DNA from: Pseudomonadota bacterium
GTDB taxonomy: Bacteria > Pseudomonadota > Alphaproteobacteria > Rhizobiales > Xanthobacteraceae
Direction of reading: 5' to 3'
Length of the DNA: 33,729 nt
NCBI GenBank assembly: GCA_023435725.1
Contig: JAEYRD010000169.1
Span: 1-33,729, forward strand
Within the stretch, counting starts at the first letter, position 1, and each line of letters begins with the position of its first letter. This document shows positions 1 to 7,476 of this stretch, one piece after another. Under the pieces are notes generated by a model. The model ran no database searches and was not told the DNA's origin. It worked only from the letters and a program-made list of their open reading frames with translations. The position numbers were made by a program, and so were the translations under genes.

Positions 1-114
1 AAACGCACGATCGACGACGCCTGCGACCACATCGGGCATCTCGTCAGAAGCATTATGTCAGCAGAATGCAGCAACTACTTCGCTAATGCCGGATACGTTT
101 CAATCAAAAAATGA
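1..114 (+). mobile_element. IS630-family transposase, C-terminal end (cut by window edge)
   Basis: Frame 1 is open from the first base to a TGA at 112-114 and encodes 37 residues. The stretch ending in E-C-S-N-Y-F-A-N-A-G-Y resembles the C-terminal tail of IS630/Tc1-type DDE transposases, which commonly end in an 'ECANYFANAGY'-like sequence. Only the tail is visible, so the catalytic residues, the start and the left inverted repeat lie outside the window. Whether the element is intact cannot be judged. It reads toward the CHAD gene, which is on the opposite strand. Confidence 0.6.
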
Positions 115-118
115 AACG

Positions 119-214
119 CTCTAGTGCGATTTCGCGCGAAGTGGCGACCGGCTCGCGTAAAGAAAACACGTCAAAATAAGAACCTAGAGCCCCGCTCCGA
201 TTCGATCAGAGCGG
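119..214. repeat. Rhizobiales-type intergenic repeat with terminal hairpin
   Basis: This segment resembles a repeat common in Bradyrhizobium and relatives: a CTCTAG end, a 'CGCGCGAAGTGG' block, a 'GACCGGCTCGCG' block, an AAAACACGTC block, and a closing CTAGAGC followed by a short inverted repeat (CCGCTC ... GAGCGG, about 191-214). It lies directly after the transposase tail and before the end of the CHAD gene. The family assignment rests on remembered similarity, not on a search. Confidence 0.5.
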
Positions 215-222
215 AAATGACT

Positions 223-1197
223 CTAATCCTCGGGCTCCGCGTTCGGCGCGAGATCGGAGGAGCGGAAGGGCCTGGCCTTGTCCAGTTTCTGGTAGGCTTC
301 CGAGGCGGTTCGCAGCAGTTTCTTTTCGCGCTTGCCGTTGAGGAAGCGAATGCCAGCTTCGGCACCCGCGCTGTTCAGAGATGCTGCCAGCGCTTGCCCT
401 CGCGCGTCGTCGTTCAATTGTCCGAGGGACTTTTGCGCCTTGCGCAATTGCTTGAGGATGGACTTCTGCTTGGTCAACGATTTATCGGCGAACAGATCCT
501 GAAGCGACTCGATCGAATAGGTCAGTCGCTTGTTGAGAATCCGCAGCTTGTGCCGCTTTTCGACGTCGAGCTTGCGAAGCTTCCGCGCCTTCTTGAGCAG
601 TGTCGTTTCCCATTCGGTCAGCTGCGCCGTCGCATGGTCGGCAAGCGGGCGGCGGCGCAGCCTGACGGCCTCCTTGCCGCGGCGGGTCGACCAAGGGCCG
701 CTCTCGATCCAGGCCGAGGTCTGCTCGACCAGGCGGCGATAACGCGCGGATTGCAGCGCCCGTGCCAGCAGGCGGTGGCTTTCGGCGCGCTTCTCGTCCC
801 AGTCCTGGAGCTCGGCAATCACGGCGAGCTCGTCGCCGCTCTCCGCGACGACCCGCTCAATTGCCACGTCGAGGTCGCGAACCATGCCGAGCTGGCTATT
901 CAGCCATTTCAGCTCGGCCCAGACATTCGGACGCAGCGCATCGTCGACCATCGGCGAGAAGAAGCGGATGGCGGCCCGCAGGTGCGTCAGTGCGATCCGG
1001 ATCTGATGCAGCGCCTCCGGGTCGCCGCCGCATGTACCGTCATGCTGGGCGAGGACGGCATCGAGATGACGGCGGGCGATGATCCGGAACGCGGTATCGC
1101 AAGCCATGCCGGGGCTGAGGCGGCCGGGCAGGGTGTTGCGTCGCGTCGCCGGCTTGGCGTGCGCGGTCGTCGTCGAACTCGTGGTGGGTCGCGACAT
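223..1197 (-). CDS. CHAD domain-containing protein
   Basis: A leftward gene of 324 residues from the ATG at 1197. A TTG at 1212, preceded by AAGG eight bases upstream, is an alternative start. The N-terminal ~30 residues are basic and Ser/Thr rich. The rest is a helical, Arg/Lys/His-rich CHAD domain, with the H-Q-I-R-I-A-L-T-H-L-R-A segment and the V-R-D-L-D-V segment typical of the family. CHAD proteins bind inorganic polyphosphate through conserved basic residues and often associate with polyphosphate granules. No CYTH (triphosphate tunnel) domain is attached, so this is a stand-alone CHAD protein. It lies 10-25 bp downstream of the two-domain kinase gene and is probably cotranscribed with it. 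Polyphosphate binding is a family-level inference. Confidence 0.85.
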   Translation of the reverse strand: MSRPTTSSTTTAHAKPATRRNTLPGRLSPGMACDTAFRIIARRHLDAVLAQHDGTCGGDPEALHQIRIALTHLRAAIRFFSPMVDDALRPNVWAELKWLNSQLGMVRDLDVAIERVVAESGDELAVIAELQDWDEKRAESHRLLARALQSARYRRLVEQTSAWIESGPWSTRRGKEAVRLRRRPLADHATAQLTEWETTLLKKARKLRKLDVEKRHKLRILNKRLTYSIESLQDLFADKSLTKQKSILKQLRKAQKSLGQLNDDARGQALAASLNSAGAEAGIRFLNGKREKKLLRTASEAYQKLDKARPFRSSDLAPNAEPED

Positions 1198-1222
1198 CCT
1201 TGCCCGCGCCAATCAGATTGCC

Positions 1223-2770
1223 TTATTTTCCCGCAGCGATCGCGTCGCGGCAGCGCTGGAGCGTCTGCTCTGGTGTCCCGGATGCATCGATGGTCGCCCA
1301 ACCGAGGCGGCCGATATTATAATGCTCCTGCTGCGCGGCAACCTCTTGCGTGGCGTCGGATGCGTCCCCCTGGCGACTTCCGATCCGCGCCTGCCGCGTC
1401 GCGAGGTCAGCAACCAGGAATAGGCCGCTCAGCGGCACGTTGTGTTCACGCGCCAATGCGGCGACAGCGTCTCGCTCCTCCTCGCGGGCGAATACGCCGT
1501 CGATGATTGCCGAATGGCCTTGCGCCAGTACCCTCCGGGCGCGCTGGGCCAGTGTTTCGTAAACGCGAGCCGTGACCTCCGGTGTGTATGCGGATGGCGG
1601 CAGCCGGTGCGTGTCATTGACCCCGAACATCTGCTTGCGGACAAGGTCGCTGCGCAGGACGACGGCTCCCGGCTGCGGCGTGACGATCGGCGCGAGTGCG
1701 CGTGCCAAGACGGACTTTCCGGTACCTGATAGTCCGCCGATCGCAATCAGGCGCGGGGCAGGAGGATGGATCAACGTCCGCGCGAGGTTGAGATAGCGCC
1801 TGGCGTCGTCAAGAATGCCGGGATCATGGGAATGCGCCGGCTTCAGCCGTGCCAGCGCTACCTGGGCGCGGATCCCCGCTCGGATGGACATGAATAGCGG
1901 TAGGGCGGAGAGCCCGTCGAGGTTCTCGGGCGGCGTCGCAGCAAGATATCGATTCAGGACGGTGTTGGCCGCGAGGGATTGATCGTGGCGCAACAGGTCC
2001 ATCAGTGTGAATGCGAGATCGTAGAGCACATCGACAGTGGCCATCTGCGCGTCGAACTCGATGGCGTCAAACAGGACCGGCTGTTCGTCGATCGACACGA
2101 TGTTCGCAAGATGCAGGTCACCGTGGCAGCGGCGCACGAAGCCCTGACGGCAGCGCTCCTCGAGCAACGGACGGATGTGCAAGAATGCCTCATGCGAAGC
2201 TTTGCCGAGTTGCTCGATCTCTTCAGCTGCAAAATGGCGGCCTTTCCGCAAGCCGTTGCTGTTTCCGTCGATCAGTCCGGGGATGGAGGCAACCCATGCC
2301 TTGCCGTCGGCACGGGGCGCCGCCGCGTGCGAGGCCACGATCGCGTCGGCGGCAGCCGAGACAAGGTTCGCATCCAGCGAGCCGGCCTTGGCCAGATGGT
2401 CCAGAGTCCGCCGTTCGTCGAAGCGAGACATGTCGACCGCATACTCGACCGGCCGGCCGTGACCGTTGACCTGCAGCGATCCGTCCGGCTCTTCCGTGAT
2501 CGCCACGACACCGTGATAGATCTGTGGCGCCAGCGGCCGGTTGACCCGGATCTCCTCCTCGCAGGCCGCCTTGCGCCTCTCGAGCGTCGAATAGTCGAGG
2601 AACGGAAACCTGACGGCCCGCTTGAGCTTCAACGCGCGAGGCCCGTCGAGAAACACCGAGGCCGCGTGGGTGTCGATCCGTTTTACGTCGGGACGCGCGC
2701 TTAGCGCTTGGAACACCCGTTCCTGGGCTGCAGAATCGTCCGTCATCTTTGCGGGCATTTCCAGATGCAT
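1223..2770 (-). CDS. Two-domain kinase: aminoglycoside-phosphotransferase-like plus AAA/zeta-like P-loop kinase
   Basis: A 515-residue protein from the ATG at 2770. ATGs at 2758 and 2746 are also possible because no start has a strong ribosome site. The N-terminal half is an APH/choline-kinase-like fold with the catalytic loop H-G-D-L-H-L-A-N (about residues 216-223) followed by the metal-binding I-E-F-D (about 237-240). The C-terminal half carries a Walker A motif, G-G-L-S-G-T-G-K-S (about 345-353), and resembles small-molecule P-loop kinases. This architecture matches the 'bifunctional aminoglycoside phosphotransferase/ATP-binding protein' family, whose substrate is generally unknown; antibiotic resistance should not be assumed. 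It is the first gene after the anaerobox at 2824-2837, so low-oxygen induction with the downstream CHAD gene is likely. Confidence 0.8.
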   Translation of the reverse strand: MHLEMPAKMTDDSAAQERVFQALSARPDVKRIDTHAASVFLDGPRALKLKRAVRFPFLDYSTLERRKAACEEEIRVNRPLAPQIYHGVVAITEEPDGSLQVNGHGRPVEYAVDMSRFDERRTLDHLAKAGSLDANLVSAAADAIVASHAAAPRADGKAWVASIPGLIDGNSNGLRKGRHFAAEEIEQLGKASHEAFLHIRPLLEERCRQGFVRRCHGDLHLANIVSIDEQPVLFDAIEFDAQMATVDVLYDLAFTLMDLLRHDQSLAANTVLNRYLAATPPENLDGLSALPLFMSIRAGIRAQVALARLKPAHSHDPGILDDARRYLNLARTLIHPPAPRLIAIGGLSGTGKSVLARALAPIVTPQPGAVVLRSDLVRKQMFGVNDTHRLPPSAYTPEVTARVYETLAQRARRVLAQGHSAIIDGVFAREEERDAVAALAREHNVPLSGLFLVADLATRQARIGSRQGDASDATQEVAAQQEHYNIGRLGWATIDASGTPEQTLQRCRDAIAAGK

Positions 2771-2823
2771 CGGCAAGCGCTCGGGAGGTAGGCTAACTCT
2801 TAGAGCGGGGTCGCAGCCAGTTC

Positions 2824-2837
2824 TTGACTTCCGTCAA
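2824..2837. promoter_or_regulatory. FNR/FixK-type anaerobox between kinase and universal stress genes
   Basis: TTGACTTCCGTCAA fits TTGA-N6-TCAA, the site read by FNR and FixK regulators. Its centre (2830.5) would place class II start sites about 41 bp away: near 2872 for the rightward universal stress gene (ATG 2934) and near 2789 for the leftward kinase gene (ATG 2770). Both positions are compatible with short leaders. A TATTCC at 2863-2868 is a plausible but weak rightward -10. Confidence 0.75.
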
Positions 2838-2933
2838 GGCGTGCCGTCGGCTGCATGAGTGGTATTCCCGCCTTGAGGAGAATCAAGGGGCCCGGTGAAA
2901 GCGGGCCTATCATGATCGGTAAGGAGAACTCCG

Positions 2934-3773
2934 ATGCCCATAAAGGATGTCTTTCTGCCGCTTGTCGGCCAGCCGCGCGGGTCGGCCCTCGCTGCGATCG
3001 AGAAATGCGTGGCCGTGGCCGCGGGCCTCGGCGCCAGAATCACGGCGTTCGCACTGGAAGACGACGTTTTCGTGCGCCCGACAGTGGTGTCTCCGGCTGA
3101 TCCGCAATCCGCCGAAGCGGCGGGCGCGCACGAGGCGGGCGACATGCAGCAACTCCTGAATGCCTTTGTCAATGCAGCCTCCCGCACCGGCGCTCGCGCC
3201 CAAAGCCGCTCCGGCAAGGTGCCAGCCGACCAGATTGCATCGACCCTGGCCGAGCATGCGCGTTTCAGCGATCTTACGCTGGTCGCTGTCAAGTCGCATG
3301 ACAGTCGAACGGAGCACATCATCGAAGCTTTCCTGTTCGAATCCGGCAGGCCGCTCCTGCTCTGCCCGGATCAGAATGTGGACGAGTTACGACCGGAATT
3401 CGACAACGTCATGATCGCGTGGGATCACTCCGCACGTGCGGCGCGGGCGGTCGGAGATGCGCTGCCGTTCCTACAGGCGGCCGCCTCTGTTCGGGTGGTG
3501 ACCGTGGCGGACAACGACACCGATGCGATCGTGCAATCCGGAACTGCCCTCGTCGACCATCTGAGGGAACACGGGGTCAATGCCTCGTTCGAAACGGCGA
3601 AGGGGGGCGGCAGCTCGATCGGCAAGGTGCTCGGAAGCTGGGCGAACTCCCATGCCATCGATGCGATCGTGATGGGAGCCTACCGCCATTCGCGCCTGAA
3701 CGAGACCGTTTGGGGTGGTGTGACAAAGACCGTCATTGGCCAGCCACCGTGCTGGGTTATGATCTCGCACTAG
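2934..3773 (+). CDS. Tandem universal stress protein (UspA family)
   Basis: A 279-residue protein with two Usp-like alpha/beta halves (about 1-145 and 150-279). The C-terminal half keeps the recognisable G-A-Y-R-H-S-R ... G-G-V-T-K-T-V nucleotide-binding region near residues 248-270. The N-terminal half is divergent. The start is supported by AAGGAG about seven bases upstream. Tandem Usp proteins are commonly induced by hypoxia or stasis; the specific role is unknown. It follows the anaerobox at 2824-2837 and precedes the acyl-CoA synthetase/acetyltransferase gene by 60 bp, so the two may share a transcript. Confidence 0.9.
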   Translation: MPIKDVFLPLVGQPRGSALAAIEKCVAVAAGLGARITAFALEDDVFVRPTVVSPADPQSAEAAGAHEAGDMQQLLNAFVNAASRTGARAQSRSGKVPADQIASTLAEHARFSDLTLVAVKSHDSRTEHIIEAFLFESGRPLLLCPDQNVDELRPEFDNVMIAWDHSARAARAVGDALPFLQAAASVRVVTVADNDTDAIVQSGTALVDHLREHGVNASFETAKGGGSSIGKVLGSWANSHAIDAIVMGAYRHSRLNETVWGGVTKTVIGQPPCWVMISH

Positions 3774-3833
3774 CCGGCTTCCCGGCCTGGTCTTAACCTT
3801 CGGAACCCCCGCCGACGGGGCGCATTTGTTGTC

Positions 3834-6527
3834 ATGTCCACCTATCGCCTGAAGAACCTGCTGTCGCCGCGCTCAGTCGCGCTCGTCGGGGCGAGCGCCC
3901 GTCCGGTCTCCGTAGGGCGCGCCGTTCTGGAGAACATTCGCAAGGCCGAATTCAAGGGGCAATTCGGCCTAGTCAATCCGCGTCACGCCGAGGTCGGCGG
4001 CATTGCGGCGGTGAAGAGCCTGGACAGGCTGGAGTTTGTGCCCGAGCTGGTAATCATCACGGCACCGGCTCGGGAGGTTCCCGCCATCATCGACCAGGCC
4101 GGTCGACGCGGCTCGGCGGGTGCGCTGATCGTCTCAGCCGGGCTGGGGCACGGACCGGGATCCCTGCAAGAGGCCGCAATCGCTGCGGCCCGCAAATATG
4201 GTATGCGGCTGATCGGGCCGAACTGCCTCGGCATCATGATGCCCGGCGTGAGCCTCAATGCCAGCTTTGCCGCGCACATGCCGGGAGCAGGAAATCTCGC
4301 GCTGATTTCGCAATCGGGTGCGATCGCCGCCGGCATGGTGGATTGGGCCGCGCAGCGCGGCGTCGGCTTCTCCGGCATCGTCTCGATCGGCGATCAGATC
4401 GACGTCGATATTGCTGATCTGCTTGACTATTTCGCGATGGATCACAAGACCCGCGCGATTCTGCTCTATGTCGAGGCCATCAAGGACGCGCGCAAGTTCA
4501 TGTCGGCGGCGCGCGCCGCGGCACGCGTGAAGCCGGTCGTCGTGGTGAAGTCCGGCCGTATGGCGCAGGGGGCGAAGGCCGCTGCCACCCATACCGGCGC
4601 GCTGGCCGGCGCCGACGCCGTCTATGACGCCGCGTTCCGCCGCGCGGGTGTCCTGCGCGTCTCCGATCTGCGCGAGCTGTTCGACTGCGCCGAGACGCTT
4701 GGCCGTGTCGAATCTCCGACTGGAAAACGCCTCGCCATCCTGACGAATGGCGGTGGCATCGGCGTCCTCGCCATCGATCGATTGGTCGATCTTGGCGGAA
4801 TTCCGGCGTCCATCTCGGCGGACGCTCGCAAGAAACTCGATGACGTGTTGCCGCCGACCTGGTCCGGCGCAAATCCCGTCGACATCGTGGGCGATGCCGA
4901 TGCAACGCGCTACGCGGCGGCGCTGGAGGTGCTGCTCGGCGATTCCGATAATGACGCCGTCCTCGTCCTCAATGTGCAGACAGCGATCGCTTCGGCAGCC
5001 GACATCGCGGCGACCGTGACGGAGCTCGTCGGAAAATACCGCGAGCAGCATCGTCAATGGGCAAAGCCCGTGCTGGCCGCCTGGGTCGGAGCCGACCACA
5101 ACATCATTCAGGCGCTTTCCGACGCCGGCATTCCGAACTATCCGACCGAAGATGACGCCGTGCGCGGCTTCATGCATCTCGTGAGGCATCGCGAAGTGGT
5201 GGAGGAGCTGAGTCAGGTCCCGCCGGAGATGCCCGATAAGTTCGTGCCAGACGCCCGGGCGGCGAGGAAGATCGTCACCACAGCGATCGCCGACTGCCGC
5301 AAATGGCTCGAGCCTGTCGAGATCAAGCATCTGCTCGAGGCCTACGACATCGCGATGGTTCCGACCTATGCCGCGACCGACGTCGAGCAGGCGGTGGCCT
5401 ACGCCAACGAGATGTTTGCGAATGGCGGCACAGTCGTGCTTAAGATCATGTCGCGCGACATCGTCCACAAGTCTGATGTTGGCGGCGTCGTCCTCAATCT
5501 GACGACGCCAGACGCCGTACGCGCGGCTGCCACCGACATTCTCGCCCGGGCGAGGAAGCTGCGTCCCGAAGCCCGCATTGAGGGCGTCATCGTGCAAGCG
5601 ATGGTCGTCAAGGCGAAGGCGCGCGAGCTGATCCTCGGTCTTGCTGACGATCCCACCTTCGGCACCGTCGTCGTCTTCGGCCGGGGCGGGACCGCAGTGG
5701 AGATCATCAACGACAAGGCACTTGCGCTGCCGCCGCTCGATCTGCAGCTCGCCCGCGACCTGATCGACCGCACGCGCGTGTCGCGGCTGCTTCGCGCCTA
5801 TCGGGACGTGCCGGCCGTGAAGCCGGATGCCGTCGCGCTGGTGTTGGTCAAGCTCGCGCAGATGGCGGCCGACATCCCAGAGATCCGTGAATTCGACATC
5901 AACCCGTTGCTCGCGGACGAAACCGGCGTGACGGCAGTCGATGCCCGCGTCGCGGTGGGACCGCCGGAGCGGAAATTCGCAGGCTCCGGCCCCGCCAATT
6001 TCGCCGTTCGCGCCTATCCGTCGCAATGGGAACGCCGGTTGGCGCTGAAGGACGATTGGCGCATCTTCGTGCGGCCTCTGCGCCCCGAGGACGAGCCGAC
6101 CATCCATGAATTCCTGCGTCACGTCACGCCGCAAGACCTCCGCCTGCGCTTCTTTGCGCCGATGAAGGAGTTCACCCACGAGTTCATCGCGCGCCTGACC
6201 CAGCTCGACTATGCGCGCGCGATGGCTTTCATCGCATTCGACGAGGCCACCAACGAGATGGTCGGCGTGGTCCGGCTCCATTCGGACTCGATCTACGAGA
6301 ACGGCGAATACGCGATCCTGCTGCGGTCCGATCTCAAGGGCAGGGGCCTGGGATGGACCCTGATGCAGTTGATCATCGATTACGCAAAGTCGGAAGGGTT
6401 GAAGGTCGTATCGGGCGACGTGCTCAAGGAGAATACCGTGATGCTCGACATGTGCCGGCAGCTCGGTTTCGAGGTGAAGCCGGATCCGACCGAGCCGGAC
6501 ATCTGTGACGTCCGGCTGAAGCTCTGA
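3834..6527 (+). CDS. NDP-forming acyl-CoA synthetase fused to GNAT acetyltransferase (Pat/PatZ-like)
   Basis: An 897-residue multidomain protein. In order it has a CoA-binding Rossmann domain (about 1-130), succinyl-CoA-ligase-like flavodoxin domains (about 145-450), an ATP-grasp domain (about 480-705) and a GNAT domain (about 735-897) with an acetyl-CoA loop, K-G-R-G-L-G. Length and order match the protein lysine acetyltransferases Pat/PatZ (YfiQ), which acetylate and control acetyl-CoA synthetase and other enzymes. The segment T-H-T-G-A-L-A-G includes His253, aligned with the phospho-histidine of ADP-forming acetyl-CoA synthetases, so ligase activity may persist. No good ribosome site precedes the ATG at 3834. 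A small GC hairpin (about 3805-3820) lies between this gene and the universal stress gene. It is probably coexpressed with that gene under the upstream anaerobox. Confidence 0.9.
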   Translation: MSTYRLKNLLSPRSVALVGASARPVSVGRAVLENIRKAEFKGQFGLVNPRHAEVGGIAAVKSLDRLEFVPELVIITAPAREVPAIIDQAGRRGSAGALIVSAGLGHGPGSLQEAAIAAARKYGMRLIGPNCLGIMMPGVSLNASFAAHMPGAGNLALISQSGAIAAGMVDWAAQRGVGFSGIVSIGDQIDVDIADLLDYFAMDHKTRAILLYVEAIKDARKFMSAARAAARVKPVVVVKSGRMAQGAKAAATHTGALAGADAVYDAAFRRAGVLRVSDLRELFDCAETLGRVESPTGKRLAILTNGGGIGVLAIDRLVDLGGIPASISADARKKLDDVLPPTWSGANPVDIVGDADATRYAAALEVLLGDSDNDAVLVLNVQTAIASAADIAATVTELVGKYREQHRQWAKPVLAAWVGADHNIIQALSDAGIPNYPTEDDAVRGFMHLVRHREVVEELSQVPPEMPDKFVPDARAARKIVTTAIADCRKWLEPVEIKHLLEAYDIAMVPTYAATDVEQAVAYANEMFANGGTVVLKIMSRDIVHKSDVGGVVLNLTTPDAVRAAATDILARARKLRPEARIEGVIVQAMVVKAKARELILGLADDPTFGTVVVFGRGGTAVEIINDKALALPPLDLQLARDLIDRTRVSRLLRAYRDVPAVKPDAVALVLVKLAQMAADIPEIREFDINPLLADETGVTAVDARVAVGPPERKFAGSGPANFAVRAYPSQWERRLALKDDWRIFVRPLRPEDEPTIHEFLRHVTPQDLRLRFFAPMKEFTHEFIARLTQLDYARAMAFIAFDEATNEMVGVVRLHSDSIYENGEYAILLRSDLKGRGLGWTLMQLIIDYAKSEGLKVVSGDVLKENTVMLDMCRQLGFEVKPDPTEPDICDVRLKL

Positions 6528-6535
6528 GCGCGGGG

Positions 6536-7024
6536 TTAGGAGCGCGCGTCGGCCGAGGTTGCAGCGGCGGATTCCTTGGCCGACTTCCGCAGGCTCTTGA
6601 TGATGATGGCGATCAGCGGCAGCAACACCGGCACGACGGTGCTCAACGGATGATGCACTGCACCGGACACCTGGGCCTGGAACGCCCGCGCCTCAATCTG
6701 CAGGGCCTCGATGGATGTGCCGTGAATTTCATTGGCGAGCTCGAGGTCGCGGCCGGACGGGGGACGGCCAGCAATGACGAAGAGAATTCCCGCGATGGAA
6801 AAATTGACGGCGCCAAGGATGGCGGCTGCGGCAATTGCGCTCCAGATCTGCACGAGTGCGAAATAGGCCGAAAGCTCCAGCATCAGGAGCCCGAATGCAG
6901 CGATCAGCATCGCGAAGGCGCGAAGGCCTAGCCCGATGAGCAGATTGCGCAGCCTGATGTCCGCGATGATCCTGTCCGTGCGCCACAGCGCGCGCAGATG
7001 TTTGACGACATTTTCAGTATTCAC
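6536..7024 (-). CDS. YqjE/holin-X-like membrane protein
   Basis: A 162-residue protein starting at a GTG at 7024. The GTG directly abuts the stop codon of the upstream gene, and AAGGAG lies eight bases before it. Two long hydrophobic segments (about residues 29-55 and 60-85) and a third near 130-147 indicate an inner-membrane protein. Size, topology and position right after a YqjD-like gene match the YqjE/PF07332 ('putative Actinobacterial holin-X') family. The holin label is a family name; nothing phage-like is near. In E. coli yqjD and yqjE are adjacent in the same way. The function is unknown, possibly tied to stationary or low-oxygen physiology through the anaeroboxes upstream of the operon. 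Confidence 0.75.
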   Translation of the reverse strand: MNTENVVKHLRALWRTDRIIADIRLRNLLIGLGLRAFAMLIAAFGLLMLELSAYFALVQIWSAIAAAAILGAVNFSIAGILFVIAGRPPSGRDLELANEIHGTSIEALQIEARAFQAQVSGAVHHPLSTVVPVLLPLIAIIIKSLRKSAKESAAATSADARS

Positions 7025-7300
7025 CTAGTGTCTCCTTAGCATGAAGCCGACGACCACGCCGAGCGCGAAGGCGGACGCAAGCGATGCAACGGGGCGCTCC
7101 GTGATGAGGCCCTGAAGCTGCTCCCGCTCGTCGCTGACGGTCTCGCCGAGCTCGGCAAGCGCTGCCCTGATCTGATCGGCCAGAGCCTCGGCACGATCTT
7201 TCGAATTGTCGAACATCTCCTCGCCGGCGGTGCTCAGCAGACGTGTGACGTCGACCTTCAGCGCCCGCAGTTCTTCGCTCATCCTGTCGCTATCGAACAT
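7025..7300 (-). CDS. ElaB/YqjD-like DUF883 membrane-anchored protein
   Basis: A 91-residue protein. A long amphipathic, acidic helical region (about 1-68) is followed by a C-terminal hydrophobic anchor (about 70-88) with small residues and a final R-R-H. This is the layout of the ElaB/YqjD (DUF883) family, whose E. coli members are tail-anchored inner-membrane proteins reported to bind ribosomes in stationary phase. A GGAG lies about 12 bases before the ATG at 7300. It is the first gene of a two-gene leftward operon. The anaerobox centred at 7364.5 would set its start site near 7323, with a TAGATT-like -10 at about 7330-7335. Confidence 0.8.
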   Translation of the reverse strand: MFDSDRMSEELRALKVDVTRLLSTAGEEMFDNSKDRAEALADQIRAALAELGETVSDEREQLQGLITERPVASLASAFALGVVVGFMLRRH

Positions 7301-7357
7301 GGATTTGTTGTCTCCATTGAATCGAAATGAATCTAAGACCTGGGGGAGCGGTCACGC

Positions 7358-7371
7358 TTGACTTGCGTCAA
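7358..7371. promoter_or_regulatory. FNR/FixK-type anaerobox (proximal to yqjD-like gene)
   Basis: TTGACTTGCGTCAA matches TTGA-N6-TCAA with TTGAC/GTCAA half sites. Its centre lies 64 bp before the ATG of the leftward YqjD-like gene, which suits a class II activator site for that operon. Confidence 0.75.
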
Positions 7372-7393
7372 GGGGCGGTGCGTGCTCCTGGTC

Positions 7394-7407
7394 TTGAGAC
7401 AGGTCAA
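7394..7407. promoter_or_regulatory. FNR/FixK-type anaerobox (proximal to Mla-like operon)
   Basis: TTGAGACAGGTCAA matches TTGA-N6-TCAA. Its centre (7400.5) predicts a rightward start site near 7442, and TAGACA at 7429-7434 sits at the matching -10 position. It lies 36 bp from the other box, so each divergent operon appears to have its own site. Confidence 0.7.
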
Positions 7408-7476
7408 ACCAATCGCCACATGCCGGCCTAGACATACCGGCTAAATACGGGCCAATTGTCCCGAAGAGGTGGAAGT

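Noticed and set aside
124..1506. Long rightward open frame over the CHAD and kinase genes
   Set aside because: It is antisense to two well-supported genes and has no domain; long antisense frames are common in GC-rich DNA.
1223..2770. Aminoglycoside resistance enzyme
   Set aside because: The APH-like fold is fused to a P-loop kinase and placed with a CHAD gene under an anaerobox; family members of this type are not known as resistance determinants.
4134..6281. 715-codon leftward frame inside the acyl-CoA synthetase gene
   Set aside because: It is a shadow of the codon bias of the sense gene, with a low-complexity His/Arg/Asp-rich product.
6536..7024. Phage holin, hence possible prophage
   Set aside because: The resemblance is to the YqjE/holin-X family, which is chromosomal; no phage genes or attachment sites are nearby.
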